DNA of 6,022 bases, from contig JACMJT010000334.1 in NCBI GenBank assembly GCA_014380505.1, positions 1 through 6,022 on the forward strand. Reading direction: 5' to 3'. This DNA comes from Hyphomicrobiales bacterium. GTDB taxonomy: Bacteria; Pseudomonadota; Alphaproteobacteria; Rhizobiales; Aestuariivirgaceae. Below the pieces are notes generated by a model. The model ran no database searches, was not told the origin of the DNA, and saw only the letters and a program-made list of their open reading frames with translations. This document shows positions 1 through 6,022 of the stretch, in pieces. The position numbers were made by a program, and so were the translations under genes. How positions within the stretch are numbered: the stretch's first letter is position 1; each line of letters starts with the position of its first letter.

Positions 1-2
1 CC

Positions 3-1280
3 ACCCAGGCGGAAGCGCTCGGCGTTGAAATCTATCCGGGTTTCGCCTGTTCCGAAGTGCTCTACCGCGAAGACGGCTCGGTGAAGGGCGTCGTAGCAGG
101 GGTCATGGGCATTGCCAAAGACGGTACTCACAAGTCCGATTACCAGCCCGGCATGGAACTCATCGGCAAGTACGTGTTCATCGCCGAAGGGGTGCGGGGT
201 TCCCTGGCCAAGGAGATCATCCGCAAGTTCAATCTCTCTGAAGGCCGCGAGCCGCAGAAGTTCGGCATCGGCATGAAGGAGTTGTGGGAAGTGCTGCCCG
301 AAAACCACCGGCAGGGCCAGGTGACCCACACCATGGGCTGGCCGCTCGGAACCAAGACCGGTGGCGGCAGCTTCGTTTATCACCTTGAGGATAATCTCGT
401 GTCGGTAGGCTTCGTCGTGCATCTGAACTACACCAATCCCTGGCTCGATCCCTACCGCGAGTTCCAGCGCTTCAAGCATCACCCTTTAATCGAGCAAGTT
501 TTGCGTGGTGGCAGGCGCGTGGCCTATGGCGCCCGCGCCATTACCGAGGGCGGCTTCCAGTCGGTGCCGAAACTGTTCTTCCCCGGTGGCGCGCTGATTG
601 GCTGCTCCGCCGGCTTCGTCAACGTGCCGCGCATCAAGGGTTCCCACAATGCCATGAAGACCGGCATGATGGCGGCGGAAGCGGCGTTCGAGGCCCTGCA
701 AGCCGGACGCTCCGGCGACGAACTCTCATCCTATGAGGATGCCTATCGCAAGTCCTGGGTGTTCACCGATCTCAAACGGGTGCGCAATGTGAAACCCATG
801 TGGTCGAAGCTCGGCCTCATCGGCGGCCTTGCCCTGGGCGGACTCGACATGTGGCTTAACCAGCTCTTCGGCGTTGGATTCGGCACCTGGAAGCACGGCA
901 AGCCCGACTACGCCACGCTGAAGCTCGCGAGCGAAAGCAAGCCCATCGATTATCCCAAGCCCGACGGTGTCATTTCCTTTGATCGGCTGACCAATCTGGC
1001 GTTCTCCGCCACCAACCACGAAGAAGACGAGCCGTCGCATTTGAAACTCAAGAATCCGGATATCCCGGTGGCCGTCAACTTGCCCATGTGGGCGGAACCG
1101 GCCCAGCGCTATTGCCCGGCGGGCGTTTACGAAATCGTTGAGGAAGAAAAAGGCCCGCGCTTCCAGATTAACCACCAGAACTGCGTCCACTGCAAAACCT
1201 GCGACATCAAGGATCCCTCCCAGAACATCGTCTGGGTCGTGCCCCAGGGAGCAGAAGGGCCAAATTATCCAAACATGTAA
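3..1280 (+). CDS. Electron transfer flavoprotein-ubiquinone oxidoreductase, 5' end cut off by window
   Basis: ETF-QO takes electrons from reduced electron transfer flavoprotein, through FAD and a 4Fe-4S cluster, to ubiquinone at the inner membrane. This links fatty-acid and amino-acid dehydrogenases to respiration. The frame is open to the left edge and 425 residues are visible. The family is usually about 550 residues, so roughly 130 N-terminal residues with the first FAD-binding motif lie outside. Visible family signatures include the HTMGWPL segment near 331, YGARAITEGGFQS near 525-565, and the FAD-contacting segment FPGGALIGCSAGFVNVPRIK near 580-640. Four cysteines form the C-terminal ferredoxin-type cluster: one in RYCPAG (codon at 1113) and three in CVHCKTC (1182, 1191, 1200). 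The C-terminus GPNYPNM is typical and the stop is TAA, so this end is intact. The GTG at 57 is internal, not the start. I see nothing unusual in the visible part. Confidence 0.96.
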   Translation, partial: TQAEALGVEIYPGFACSEVLYREDGSVKGVVAGVMGIAKDGTHKSDYQPGMELIGKYVFIAEGVRGSLAKEIIRKFNLSEGREPQKFGIGMKELWEVLPENHRQGQVTHTMGWPLGTKTGGGSFVYHLEDNLVSVGFVVHLNYTNPWLDPYREFQRFKHHPLIEQVLRGGRRVAYGARAITEGGFQSVPKLFFPGGALIGCSAGFVNVPRIKGSHNAMKTGMMAAEAAFEALQAGRSGDELSSYEDAYRKSWVFTDLKRVRNVKPMWSKLGLIGGLALGGLDMWLNQLFGVGFGTWKHGKPDYATLKLASESKPIDYPKPDGVISFDRLTNLAFSATNHEEDEPSHLKLKNPDIPVAVNLPMWAEPAQRYCPAGVYEIVEEEKGPRFQINHQNCVHCKTCDIKDPSQNIVWVVPQGAEGPNYPNM

Positions 1281-1292
1281 GGCCCGCGTTTA

Positions 1293-1317
1293 CCATCGGA
1301 CTGCCTGGTTTCGATGG
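1293..1317 (+). terminator. Weak terminator-like hairpin after ETF-QO
   Basis: CCATCG (1293-1298) pairs with CGATGG (1312-1317), and a G-T and an A-T pair can extend the stem inward. The sequence after it is T-rich but interrupted (ATTCTTTCCCTT). It lies 13 bases after the ETF-QO stop, the right place for a terminator, but the short stem and broken T-tract make it a weak candidate. Confidence 0.3.
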
Positions 1318-1401
1318 ATTCTTTCCCTTGTCCGGGATTGGCACAATTCTGTCTGCCGGAAATGCAGGCGCCATCGGCAACGGCTGCAAATCAACTCGAG
1401 T

Positions 1402-1429
1402 TTTACCTATTCCAGCCATGGAATATAGA
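1402..1429 (+). promoter_or_regulatory. Possible tadG promoter with a dyad in the spacer
   Basis: TTTACC (1402-1407) and TATAGA (1424-1429) each match four of six bases of the sigma-70 -35 and -10 boxes, 16 bases apart. The spacer holds an inverted repeat, TATTCCA (1408-1414) and TGGAATA (1419-1425), separated by four bases. A perfect palindrome AACTCGAGTT lies just before it at 1393-1402. A transcript from here would have an untranslated leader of about 50 bases. The match is only moderate, so this is a guess supported by position and symmetry. Confidence 0.28.
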
Positions 1430-1472
1430 CGTTTCTCTGCTCTATTCCGAGATCGAGATAAATCGGCATAAC

Positions 1473-1477
1473 GGGAG
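1473..1477 (+). promoter_or_regulatory. Ribosome binding site deciding the tadG start
   Basis: GGGAG lies seven bases before the ATG at 1485, a good Shine-Dalgarno distance. The in-frame ATG at 1314 has no such site, falls in the terminator-like hairpin, and would add 57 residues unlike the start of TadG proteins. Confidence 0.7.
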
Positions 1478-1484
1478 CGGCGTC

Positions 1485-3140
1485 ATGAGCATGCGGCAGG
1501 TGCAACAGTCTGGCTTGAGGATCGCAAGGAAGTATATCCACGATACGCGTGGCTCCCTTTCCACGATCATCGGTCTGTCGATAATTCCGCTTTTCCTGGC
1601 TGCGGGCGTGGCGATCGATTCGGCACGGGTTTCCAGGGAACAGGTGGCCTTTGCCGGCGCTGTCGATTCCGCAGCACTCGCCGTTGCCGCTTCCGATCGC
1701 AGCGATTTGAGCGATGTGGAGGATGACGCGGCCGCAATGGCGGCCCGCATCGCGGAACTCAAGGCGTTCGCCGCCCTCTATATCGGTGAAAACTACACGC
1801 CGCAATTCCACGACGACACCGCCATAGCCGTCAGCCTCGATATCACCGACACCAAGGTCACCCTGTCGGCAAGCCACGACTATCCGACGACGATCATGAA
1901 GATTTCGGGGGTGACCGAACTCACTCTCCATGCCCTTGCCGAAGTGACCAAGAAAAAGGTCGCCAAATCGCCGATTGAAATTGCCCTCGTCATGGATACG
2001 ACGGGATCGATGGGATCTGGCGGCGATTATATCGGACAGGCGCGCACCGCCGCCAAGGACCTGATGGCCATTCTCTACGGCGACGACACCACCAGCCCGT
2101 TCATCAAGGTATCGCTGGTTCCCTTCTCCGGTGCGGTTCGCCTCAATACCAGCGGGCTCGACATGAGCATGATCGACACGACAGGCACGGCGACCGTCTC
2201 CAAACTGCACTTTACCAATGCCGCCTGGCACAATTACCGGGCCTGGGACGAGCTTGCCAATGTCAACTGGAACGGTTGCGTGGAAAGCCGTCTCGGCAAT
2301 CTGGGCCTTGACGATACGGCTCCCACTGCCGCATCGCCGAATACCCGGTTTACGCCCTATTTCGCTCCGGATGAACCGACGGTCAGTGGCTGGGGCTATA
2401 GCAACGAATATATCACCAACTCGGGCACGCCCAGGGAAACGACTGGCATCTCGACGTCGACCAGCTACTCGAATCATTCGAACCGGCAGAGGAACGTCAA
2501 TAAGTATGTGAACAAAACGATCTCTGTCGAGAGCATGACATCAAACAACGATGGCCCCTGGGCCAACTGCGCCAAGTCGAAGATTATCCCTTTGACCTCT
2601 GATCGCGCCACGATTGAATCGGGTCTCGATGCAATGTTCGCTGCCGGTCCAACTGTCATTGTGGAAGGCTTGGCCTGGGGCTGGCGGACTCTGTCGCCCT
2701 CAGCGCCCTTTACCCAAGGCGCCGCCTATAACGATGACGCGGGCTGGCAAAAAACCATCGTTCTCATGACCGATGGCGAGCACGATGTTTCCGAGGATGC
2801 CAATGACCTCAACGGCTCGACTTACACGTCCTACGGATATGCGGAAGCAGCGTTGGCCGGAAACCGCTTCGGCACGGTCAATGAAACCCAGGCGAACGAG
2901 AGGCTGAATACGAAACTTGCAACGCTCTGCAACAACATCAAGAATGCCTCGAGCGAACGTCCGATCACGATTTATACGGTTGCGTTCCGCGTGACGTCGA
3001 GCACCGTGCAGAATCTTCTGCGCAATTGCGCGACCGATCCGAGCAAATATATGTTCGCGCCCGACGGCGAAGCCTTGAGCGAGCACTTCGAGCTGATCGC
3101 CAATGAAATCGTCGAGGCGACCATGCATTTGAGCAAGTAG
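1485..3140 (+). CDS. TadG-like membrane-anchored protein with von Willebrand factor A domain
   Basis: The 551-residue protein has the layout of the TadG group of Tad (tight adherence, Flp pilus) proteins. Residues 22-70 form a TadE/G-like N-terminal region, with the RGS motif followed by a hydrophobic segment (about 25-45) that should anchor it in the inner membrane with the rest in the periplasm. The VWA domain starts near 163 with IEIALVMDTTGSMG. D171, T173 and S175 give the first part of the metal site, T390 (GPTVIVEGLAWGWR) and D430 (LMTDGEHD) the others, so the site looks complete. Four cysteines (265 in NGCVES, 362, 482, 515) could form two disulfides. The C-terminal pattern, LCNNIK to LLRNCATDPSKYMFAP and a final HLSK, is typical. 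The central stretch 300-360 is rich in Ser, Thr and Asn. No other tad gene is visible, so the link to pilus assembly or adhesion comes only from the family. The start is chosen on the GGGAG site; ATG at 1491 is a minor alternative. Confidence 0.9.
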   Translation: MSMRQVQQSGLRIARKYIHDTRGSLSTIIGLSIIPLFLAAGVAIDSARVSREQVAFAGAVDSAALAVAASDRSDLSDVEDDAAAMAARIAELKAFAALYIGENYTPQFHDDTAIAVSLDITDTKVTLSASHDYPTTIMKISGVTELTLHALAEVTKKKVAKSPIEIALVMDTTGSMGSGGDYIGQARTAAKDLMAILYGDDTTSPFIKVSLVPFSGAVRLNTSGLDMSMIDTTGTATVSKLHFTNAAWHNYRAWDELANVNWNGCVESRLGNLGLDDTAPTAASPNTRFTPYFAPDEPTVSGWGYSNEYITNSGTPRETTGISTSTSYSNHSNRQRNVNKYVNKTISVESMTSNNDGPWANCAKSKIIPLTSDRATIESGLDAMFAAGPTVIVEGLAWGWRTLSPSAPFTQGAAYNDDAGWQKTIVLMTDGEHDVSEDANDLNGSTYTSYGYAEAALAGNRFGTVNETQANERLNTKLATLCNNIKNASSERPITIYTVAFRVTSSTVQNLLRNCATDPSKYMFAPDGEALSEHFELIANEIVEATMHLSK

Positions 3141-3158
3141 CTCCCAAGGCCCTGAAAG

Positions 3159-3195
3159 AAGGCGCGCCGGTCCACGCCCGCGCGCCTTTATTTTT
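3159..3195 (+). terminator. Rho-independent terminator after tadG
   Basis: AAGGCGCGC (3159-3167) pairs perfectly with GCGCGCCTT (3180-3188), nine base pairs with a 12-base loop. The right arm runs into TTTATTTTT, ending at 3195. It begins 18 bases after the tadG stop. This should separate tadG from the TPR-ispE transcript, so a promoter for the latter would be needed between about 3196 and 3250. I see no convincing one there. Confidence 0.88.
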
Positions 3196-3234
3196 GCGGT
3201 TGCGATCATCGCGAAAAAACCTCATTCTGTAACG

Positions 3235-3276
3235 ATGAGTCGCCTCATGGGCGGCATGGGGCCGCCCATTCCATGA
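3235..3276 (+). CDS. Possible 13-codon leader peptide before the TPR gene
   Basis: ATG at 3235 opens a short frame encoding MSRLMGGMGPPIP. Its TGA (3274-3276) overlaps the ATG (3273-3275) of the TPR gene as ATGA, the usual geometry of translational coupling. It reads right through the hairpin at 3247-3269. Further in-frame ATGs are at 3247 and 3256. There is no good Shine-Dalgarno sequence before 3235, and so short a frame arises easily by chance. Treat it as a candidate only. Confidence 0.2.
   Translation: MSRLMGGMGPPIP
3247..3269 (+). promoter_or_regulatory. Strong hairpin covering the ribosome-binding region of the TPR gene
   Basis: ATGGGCGGC (3247-3255) and GCCGCCCAT (3261-3269) form a perfect nine-base-pair stem with loop ATGGG, ending three bases before the TPR start at 3273. 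The only G-rich stretch that could act as a Shine-Dalgarno sequence, GGGG at 3258-3261, is in the loop and at the top of the right arm. No T-tract follows, so this is not a terminator. In the RNA it could limit translation of the TPR gene unless opened by a ribosome or another factor. Confidence 0.5.
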
Positions 3277-5006
3277 AACGGATTGCCATGCCGGTCATTA
3301 TCTTCCGCACCACCATAGTGGCCCTTGCCCTGTGCTGGGGCTTCTCCGCAGCCGGGGCTTCCGGGATGCCGGGCGAAACCTCGCTTTCGGGCAACTATCT
3401 AGCCGGGCGCACCGCCAGCAAACTGCGTGACAACGACGTTGCTTCCGAATATTTGTCCCGCGCCCTGGAGGGAGACTCTGGCAACCCGGTGCTGATCGAG
3501 CGCGTTTTCCTGCTGGAGCTGTCGGAGGGTAACATTGAGGCGGCTGAGGAACTGGCGGTGCGCGTTCTTGGCTCCAACAGCCAACAGCGCATGGCCCGCA
3601 TCGTGCTGGGCCTCCGCGATTTCCGCGTCCGCCACTATGAGGATGCGCGCCGGAACTTTACCGTGGCCTCCTACACGCCCGTGGGCGAACTGACCTCAAC
3701 CCTCCTCAGCGCCTGGTCCCATGCGGGCGAGGGCGAGCTGGTGCGCGCGCTCAGGAGTCTCGACAAGCTCGACGGCAACGAGAGCTTCGCCAATTTCAAG
3801 TCCTTTCACGCCGCCCTGATCTCCGACTACCTCGGCAATGCCATCAGGGCCGAGGCTTTCTACAAAAAAGCCCATGAACAGGCTGGGACCTCGCTGCGGG
3901 TGGTGCAGGCCTATGGCAATTTTCTCGAACGCAACGGCCGCGCCGAGGAGGCCACAAAAATCTATACGGCCTTCCTCGATGGCGGCGACGATAATCCGCT
4001 GGTGGCCTCAGCCCTTGCCGGCATCAAGGCCGGCCACAAGGCGCAAGCCATGATCGCGACGCCAGGTGCTGGCGCTGCCGAGGCGCTGTTCTCCCTTGCC
4101 ACCGCCATGACCGACGAACAGAGCATCGATGTGGGTCTCCTCTATGCCCAGCTCGCCCTGTCGTTCAATGCCGACCGGCCGGTTGCCTTCACCCTGCTCG
4201 GCGACATCTATGAGGATGTGAAACGGCCGGAGAAGGCGATCGACGCCTATTCGCAGGTGCCGGAAACCTCGGCCTTGCGCGCCAATGCCGAAATGGAAAT
4301 AGCCATCAACTTGCAGCGCCTCGAACGCAAGGACGAAGCCTTGGCCAGGCTGAACGGCCTCCTCGCGCAAGACCCTGGCGACTACGATGTCCTGGTGACG
4401 CTCGGCAACATCCACCGCAACAACGAAGATTTCGCCAAAGCCGCGGAAGCTTACGACCGCGCTATCGCGACCTTCACCCAGCCGCAGCCTGCCCATTGGC
4501 GGGTGTTCTACTACAGCGGCATTTCCAACGAGCGAATGAAGAACTGGGATAAGGCCGAAAAGGAGTTCCGCCGCGCCCTCGAACTGGCGCCGGAAGAGGC
4601 GATGGTTTTGAACTATCTCGGCTACTCGATGGTCGACAGGAAGATCAATCTGGTGGAAGCGATGGCGATGATCAAGAAGGCCGTCGCCCTCAAGCCCAAC
4701 GACGGCTACATCGTCGACAGTCTCGGCTGGGCCTATTTCCAGCTTGGCGACTACGAGCAGGCCCTGATCCATTGCGAGCGCGCCGTGGAATTGCTCGCCG
4801 CCGATCCGATCATCGGCGAGCATCTGGGCGATGTCTACTGGCGTGTTGGCCGCAAACTCGAGGCCCAATTCCAGTGGCAGCACGCCAAGGACAACAAGCC
4901 CGAGCCGGAGGATCTGAAGCGGATCCAGGACAAGCAGGCGAACGGCTTGCCCGATGAGGTGCCGCTTACTCCCGTGCAGAACACAACGGATCAGAACAAC
5001 GGTTAG
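3273..5006 (+). CDS. Exported tetratricopeptide-repeat protein, LbcA-like
   Basis: The 577-residue protein begins with a signal peptide: positive start, hydrophobic core (about 7-22), likely cut after AGA or ASG near 29-31. C21 is preceded by leucine, which does not fit a lipobox, so I predict a soluble periplasmic protein. The rest is helical repeats. Clear TPR units lie at about 370-403, 408-440, 442-475, 477-510 and 511-544, with more divergent ones from about 38 to 360. The stretch with NYLGYSMVDR, DGYIVDSLGWAYF and EHLGDVYWRVGR is a strongly conserved block of a proteobacterial TPR family. In Pseudomonas a relative near ispE, LbcA, is an outer-membrane lipoprotein that presents cell-wall hydrolases to the protease CtpA. 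A similar adaptor role here is inference from family and location. The C-terminal 18 codons overlap ispE. The ATG at 3273 is the first in frame and gives the signal peptide directly, but it lacks a clear Shine-Dalgarno sequence and sits behind a hairpin. Confidence 0.9.
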   Translation: MKRIAMPVIIFRTTIVALALCWGFSAAGASGMPGETSLSGNYLAGRTASKLRDNDVASEYLSRALEGDSGNPVLIERVFLLELSEGNIEAAEELAVRVLGSNSQQRMARIVLGLRDFRVRHYEDARRNFTVASYTPVGELTSTLLSAWSHAGEGELVRALRSLDKLDGNESFANFKSFHAALISDYLGNAIRAEAFYKKAHEQAGTSLRVVQAYGNFLERNGRAEEATKIYTAFLDGGDDNPLVASALAGIKAGHKAQAMIATPGAGAAEALFSLATAMTDEQSIDVGLLYAQLALSFNADRPVAFTLLGDIYEDVKRPEKAIDAYSQVPETSALRANAEMEIAINLQRLERKDEALARLNGLLAQDPGDYDVLVTLGNIHRNNEDFAKAAEAYDRAIATFTQPQPAHWRVFYYSGISNERMKNWDKAEKEFRRALELAPEEAMVLNYLGYSMVDRKINLVEAMAMIKKAVALKPNDGYIVDSLGWAYFQLGDYEQALIHCERAVELLAADPIIGEHLGDVYWRVGRKLEAQFQWQHAKDNKPEPEDLKRIQDKQANGLPDEVPLTPVQNTTDQNNG

Positions 5007-5850
5007 ATTTACCGAGTTCGCGCCCGCCAAAATCAATCTGGCGCTGCATGTGCTTGGGCGCCGCGCCGGCGGGCTCCATGAAATCGATTCGATCGTGGCC
5101 TTCGCCGATGTCGGCGATGAACTGCGCTTCGAGCCCACCCCGGAATTCGCCATTGCAGCCAGTGGGCCATTCGCAAGGCTGCTGCCTCTCCTTGAAGACA
5201 ACATAATCACCAAGGCTTATCGGAAAGTTGCCGCGATCGCCGCCGCGCGCCACAAGATCCTGCCGCCCGTCACCGTGCATCTCACCAAAAACCTTCCAAT
5301 ATCGGCTGGCATCGGTGGAGGGTCCGCCGACGCCGCCGCGGCCATGCGGGGTTTCCTGCGATTGGCGGAAATCGAAGGAGTCGACTCCGAAATCGAGCAA
5401 GCCGCCTTATCGCTTGGCGCCGATGTGCCCGTTTGCCTTATGGGTAAGGCCTGCCGCATGCAGGGTGTGGGCGAGCGCATCGTCCCTCTCGAAAATTTCA
5501 AACCGCTGCACGCCGTGCTGGTCAATCCCCGGATCGCGGTTCAGACGCCGGCGGTCTTCCAAAAGCTCGGGCTGGCCGAGGGGGAGCGCCGGGGAACTTC
5601 CCTCACCGATCTCTCTGACCCTGCGGCATGGCGCAACGATCTCACCCTACCGGCCGTGGCGCTCGTTCCCGCCATCGCCGGTGTAATCGCCGTGCTGGAG
5701 AACCAGCAAGACGTTCGCTTCGCCCGCATGTCCGGCTCCGGCGCCACGTGTTTCGGAGTATTCGAAAAACCGGATGCAGCGAGGGAGGCCGCGCGGGCTA
5801 TTTCGGCGTTGCACCCGCAATGGTGGGTGCAACAGGCGATTTTGGGCTGA
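4954..5850 (+). CDS. ispE: 4-diphosphocytidyl-2-C-methyl-D-erythritol kinase
   Basis: IspE is the cytoplasmic GHMP-family kinase that uses ATP to phosphorylate CDP-methylerythritol, the fourth step of the MEP route to isoprenoid precursors. With the ATG at 4954 it has 298 residues, against about 280-300 in the family. Motif 1 is APAKINLALHV (residues 23-33, with the conserved Lys26). The glycine-rich ATP loop is LPISAGIGGGSADAAA (114-129). LGADVPV (154-160) carries the likely catalytic Asp157, and MSGSGATCFGVF (259-270) is the C-terminal GHMP motif. Two points are odd. Homology begins only near residue 18, and no ATG, GTG or TTG lies in frame between 4954 and the conserved block, so the start is either this ATG, 53 bases inside the TPR gene, or a rare non-standard codon. 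The usual DGYH of the substrate site reads GGLH (39-42). The overlap implies co-transcription and translational coupling with the TPR gene. Confidence 0.95.
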   Translation: MRCRLLPCRTQRIRTTVRFTEFAPAKINLALHVLGRRAGGLHEIDSIVAFADVGDELRFEPTPEFAIAASGPFARLLPLLEDNIITKAYRKVAAIAAARHKILPPVTVHLTKNLPISAGIGGGSADAAAAMRGFLRLAEIEGVDSEIEQAALSLGADVPVCLMGKACRMQGVGERIVPLENFKPLHAVLVNPRIAVQTPAVFQKLGLAEGERRGTSLTDLSDPAAWRNDLTLPAVALVPAIAGVIAVLENQQDVRFARMSGSGATCFGVFEKPDAAREAARAISALHPQWWVQQAILG

Positions 5851-5899
5851 ACCTCACTGCGGAGCCCCTGTAACGGCGGAACCTTCACCACGCCCCCGC

Positions 5900-5933
5900 G
5901 TTGATCAACAAGGCCGAACCATGCGGTTCGTCC
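5900..5933. promoter_or_regulatory. Palindrome and hairpin upstream of the last gene
   Basis: GTTGATCAAC (5900-5909) is a perfect 10-base palindrome. It is followed by an inverted repeat in which CGAACC (5915-5920) pairs with GGTTCG (5925-5930) over loop ATGC, extended beyond one mismatch by GG (5912-5913) with CC (5932-5933). There is no T-tract, so it is not a standard terminator. It could be an operator or leader structure for the gene at 5966, but symmetry of this size also occurs by chance. Confidence 0.2.
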
Positions 5934-5952
5934 AACCGATTCCTGGTTAGAT

Positions 5953-5957
5953 GGAGA
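5953..5957 (+). promoter_or_regulatory. Ribosome binding site for the last gene
   Basis: GGAGA lies eight bases before the ATG at 5966, the best Shine-Dalgarno match in the right-hand part of the window. It supports a real gene start there. The in-frame GTG directly before it, at 5963, is only five bases away and less likely. Confidence 0.65.
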
Positions 5958-5965
5958 ATTTAGTG

Positions 5966-6022
5966 ATGAACAAGTTTTACCCCTTGGCGATAGCGGCGAT
6001 GCTCGGCATCGGCGCTTTCGCA
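5966..6022 (+). CDS. Start of a probable exported protein, cut off by window
   Basis: Nineteen codons are visible, encoding MNKFYPLAIAAMLGIGAFA. The lysine near the start, the hydrophobic core and the small residues at the end look like a Sec signal peptide, so the product is probably periplasmic, outer-membrane or secreted. A good ribosome binding site precedes it. The 115-base gap after ispE with dyad sequences suggests a separate transcription unit, though I see no clear terminator or promoter. Too little is present to name a family. Confidence 0.65.
   Translation, partial: MNKFYPLAIAAMLGIGAFA

Noticed and set aside
1338..1356. Sigma-54-like promoter: TTGGCAC before tadG
   Set aside because: The -24 half fits, but at the required spacing the -12 element reads TGTC instead of TTGC, so the essential GC is missing.
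1314..1484. Longer TadG start at the ATG at 1314
   Set aside because: There is no ribosome binding site, the start lies in a terminator-like hairpin, and the added 57 residues come before the normal TadG N-terminus. The ATG at 1485 has a good GGGAG.
1407..2477. 356-codon open frame on the - strand inside tadG
   Set aside because: The + strand here encodes a clear TadG with a VWA metal site. The antisense product is Arg- and Gly-rich without recognisable domains and extends into the tadG upstream gap.
3202..3212. Small dyad GCGAT-C-ATCGC in the tadG-TPR gap
   Set aside because: Five-base arms are common by chance and nothing else supports a binding site.
3194..3234. Sigma-70 promoter for the TPR gene (TTGCGA 3200-3205 with a -10 near 3223-3234)
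   Set aside because: The -10 candidates match poorly (CATTCT) or are spaced too far (TGTAAC, 23 bases). A promoter is expected here because of the terminator, but I cannot place it.
3285..3340. Lipoprotein signal in the TPR protein around C21
   Set aside because: The residue before the cysteine is leucine, whereas a lipobox needs a small residue (Gly, Ala or Ser). An ordinary signal peptidase site near 29-31 fits better.
4008..5213. 401-codon open frame on the - strand across the TPR gene and ispE start
   Set aside because: It is antisense to two well-recognised genes. Its translation shows no family motif and is rich in the residues expected from the complement of a high-GC coding strand.

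Overview
This looks like a stretch of an alphaproteobacterial, probably Hyphomicrobiales (Rhizobiales), chromosome. The evidence is the high-GC codon use, the alphaproteobacterial style of the ETF-ubiquinone oxidoreductase and TPR proteins, and a TadG protein of the rhizobial type. All genes read on the + strand. There are no RNA genes, CRISPR arrays, insertion sequences or long repeats that I can support.

Layout: (1) 3-1280 is the 3' three quarters of an ETF-ubiquinone oxidoreductase gene, cut by the left edge. (2) 1281-1484 is a gap with a weak terminator-like hairpin and a possible promoter containing a dyad. (3) 1485-3140 encodes a membrane-anchored TadG-like protein with a complete von Willebrand factor A metal site. 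It has a good ribosome binding site and is closed by a strong Rho-independent terminator. (4) 3273-5006 encodes an exported TPR protein. Its start codon lies just behind a 9-bp hairpin and overlaps the stop of a possible 13-codon leader. (5) 4954-5850 is ispE, kinase of the MEP isoprenoid pathway, overlapping the TPR gene. (6) 5966-6022 is the first 19 codons of a probable exported protein, cut by the right edge.

How the genes relate: the TPR gene and ispE overlap and should share a transcript. A TPR gene near ispE is also known in Pseudomonas, where the TPR lipoprotein LbcA partners the protease CtpA and lolB lies between the two. The resemblance here suggests an LbcA-like periplasmic adaptor, but the signal sequence lacks a proper lipobox. 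ETF-QO feeds electrons from fatty-acid and amino-acid oxidation into ubiquinone. This links only loosely to ispE, whose pathway supplies the quinone side chain. The tadG gene has its own start signals and terminator and no other tad genes in view, so it looks like an independent cargo gene between housekeeping genes.

I see no clearly undescribed system. The items most worth a second look are the hairpin and leader before the TPR gene, the uncertain start of ispE and its altered substrate motif, and the orphan tadG unit.
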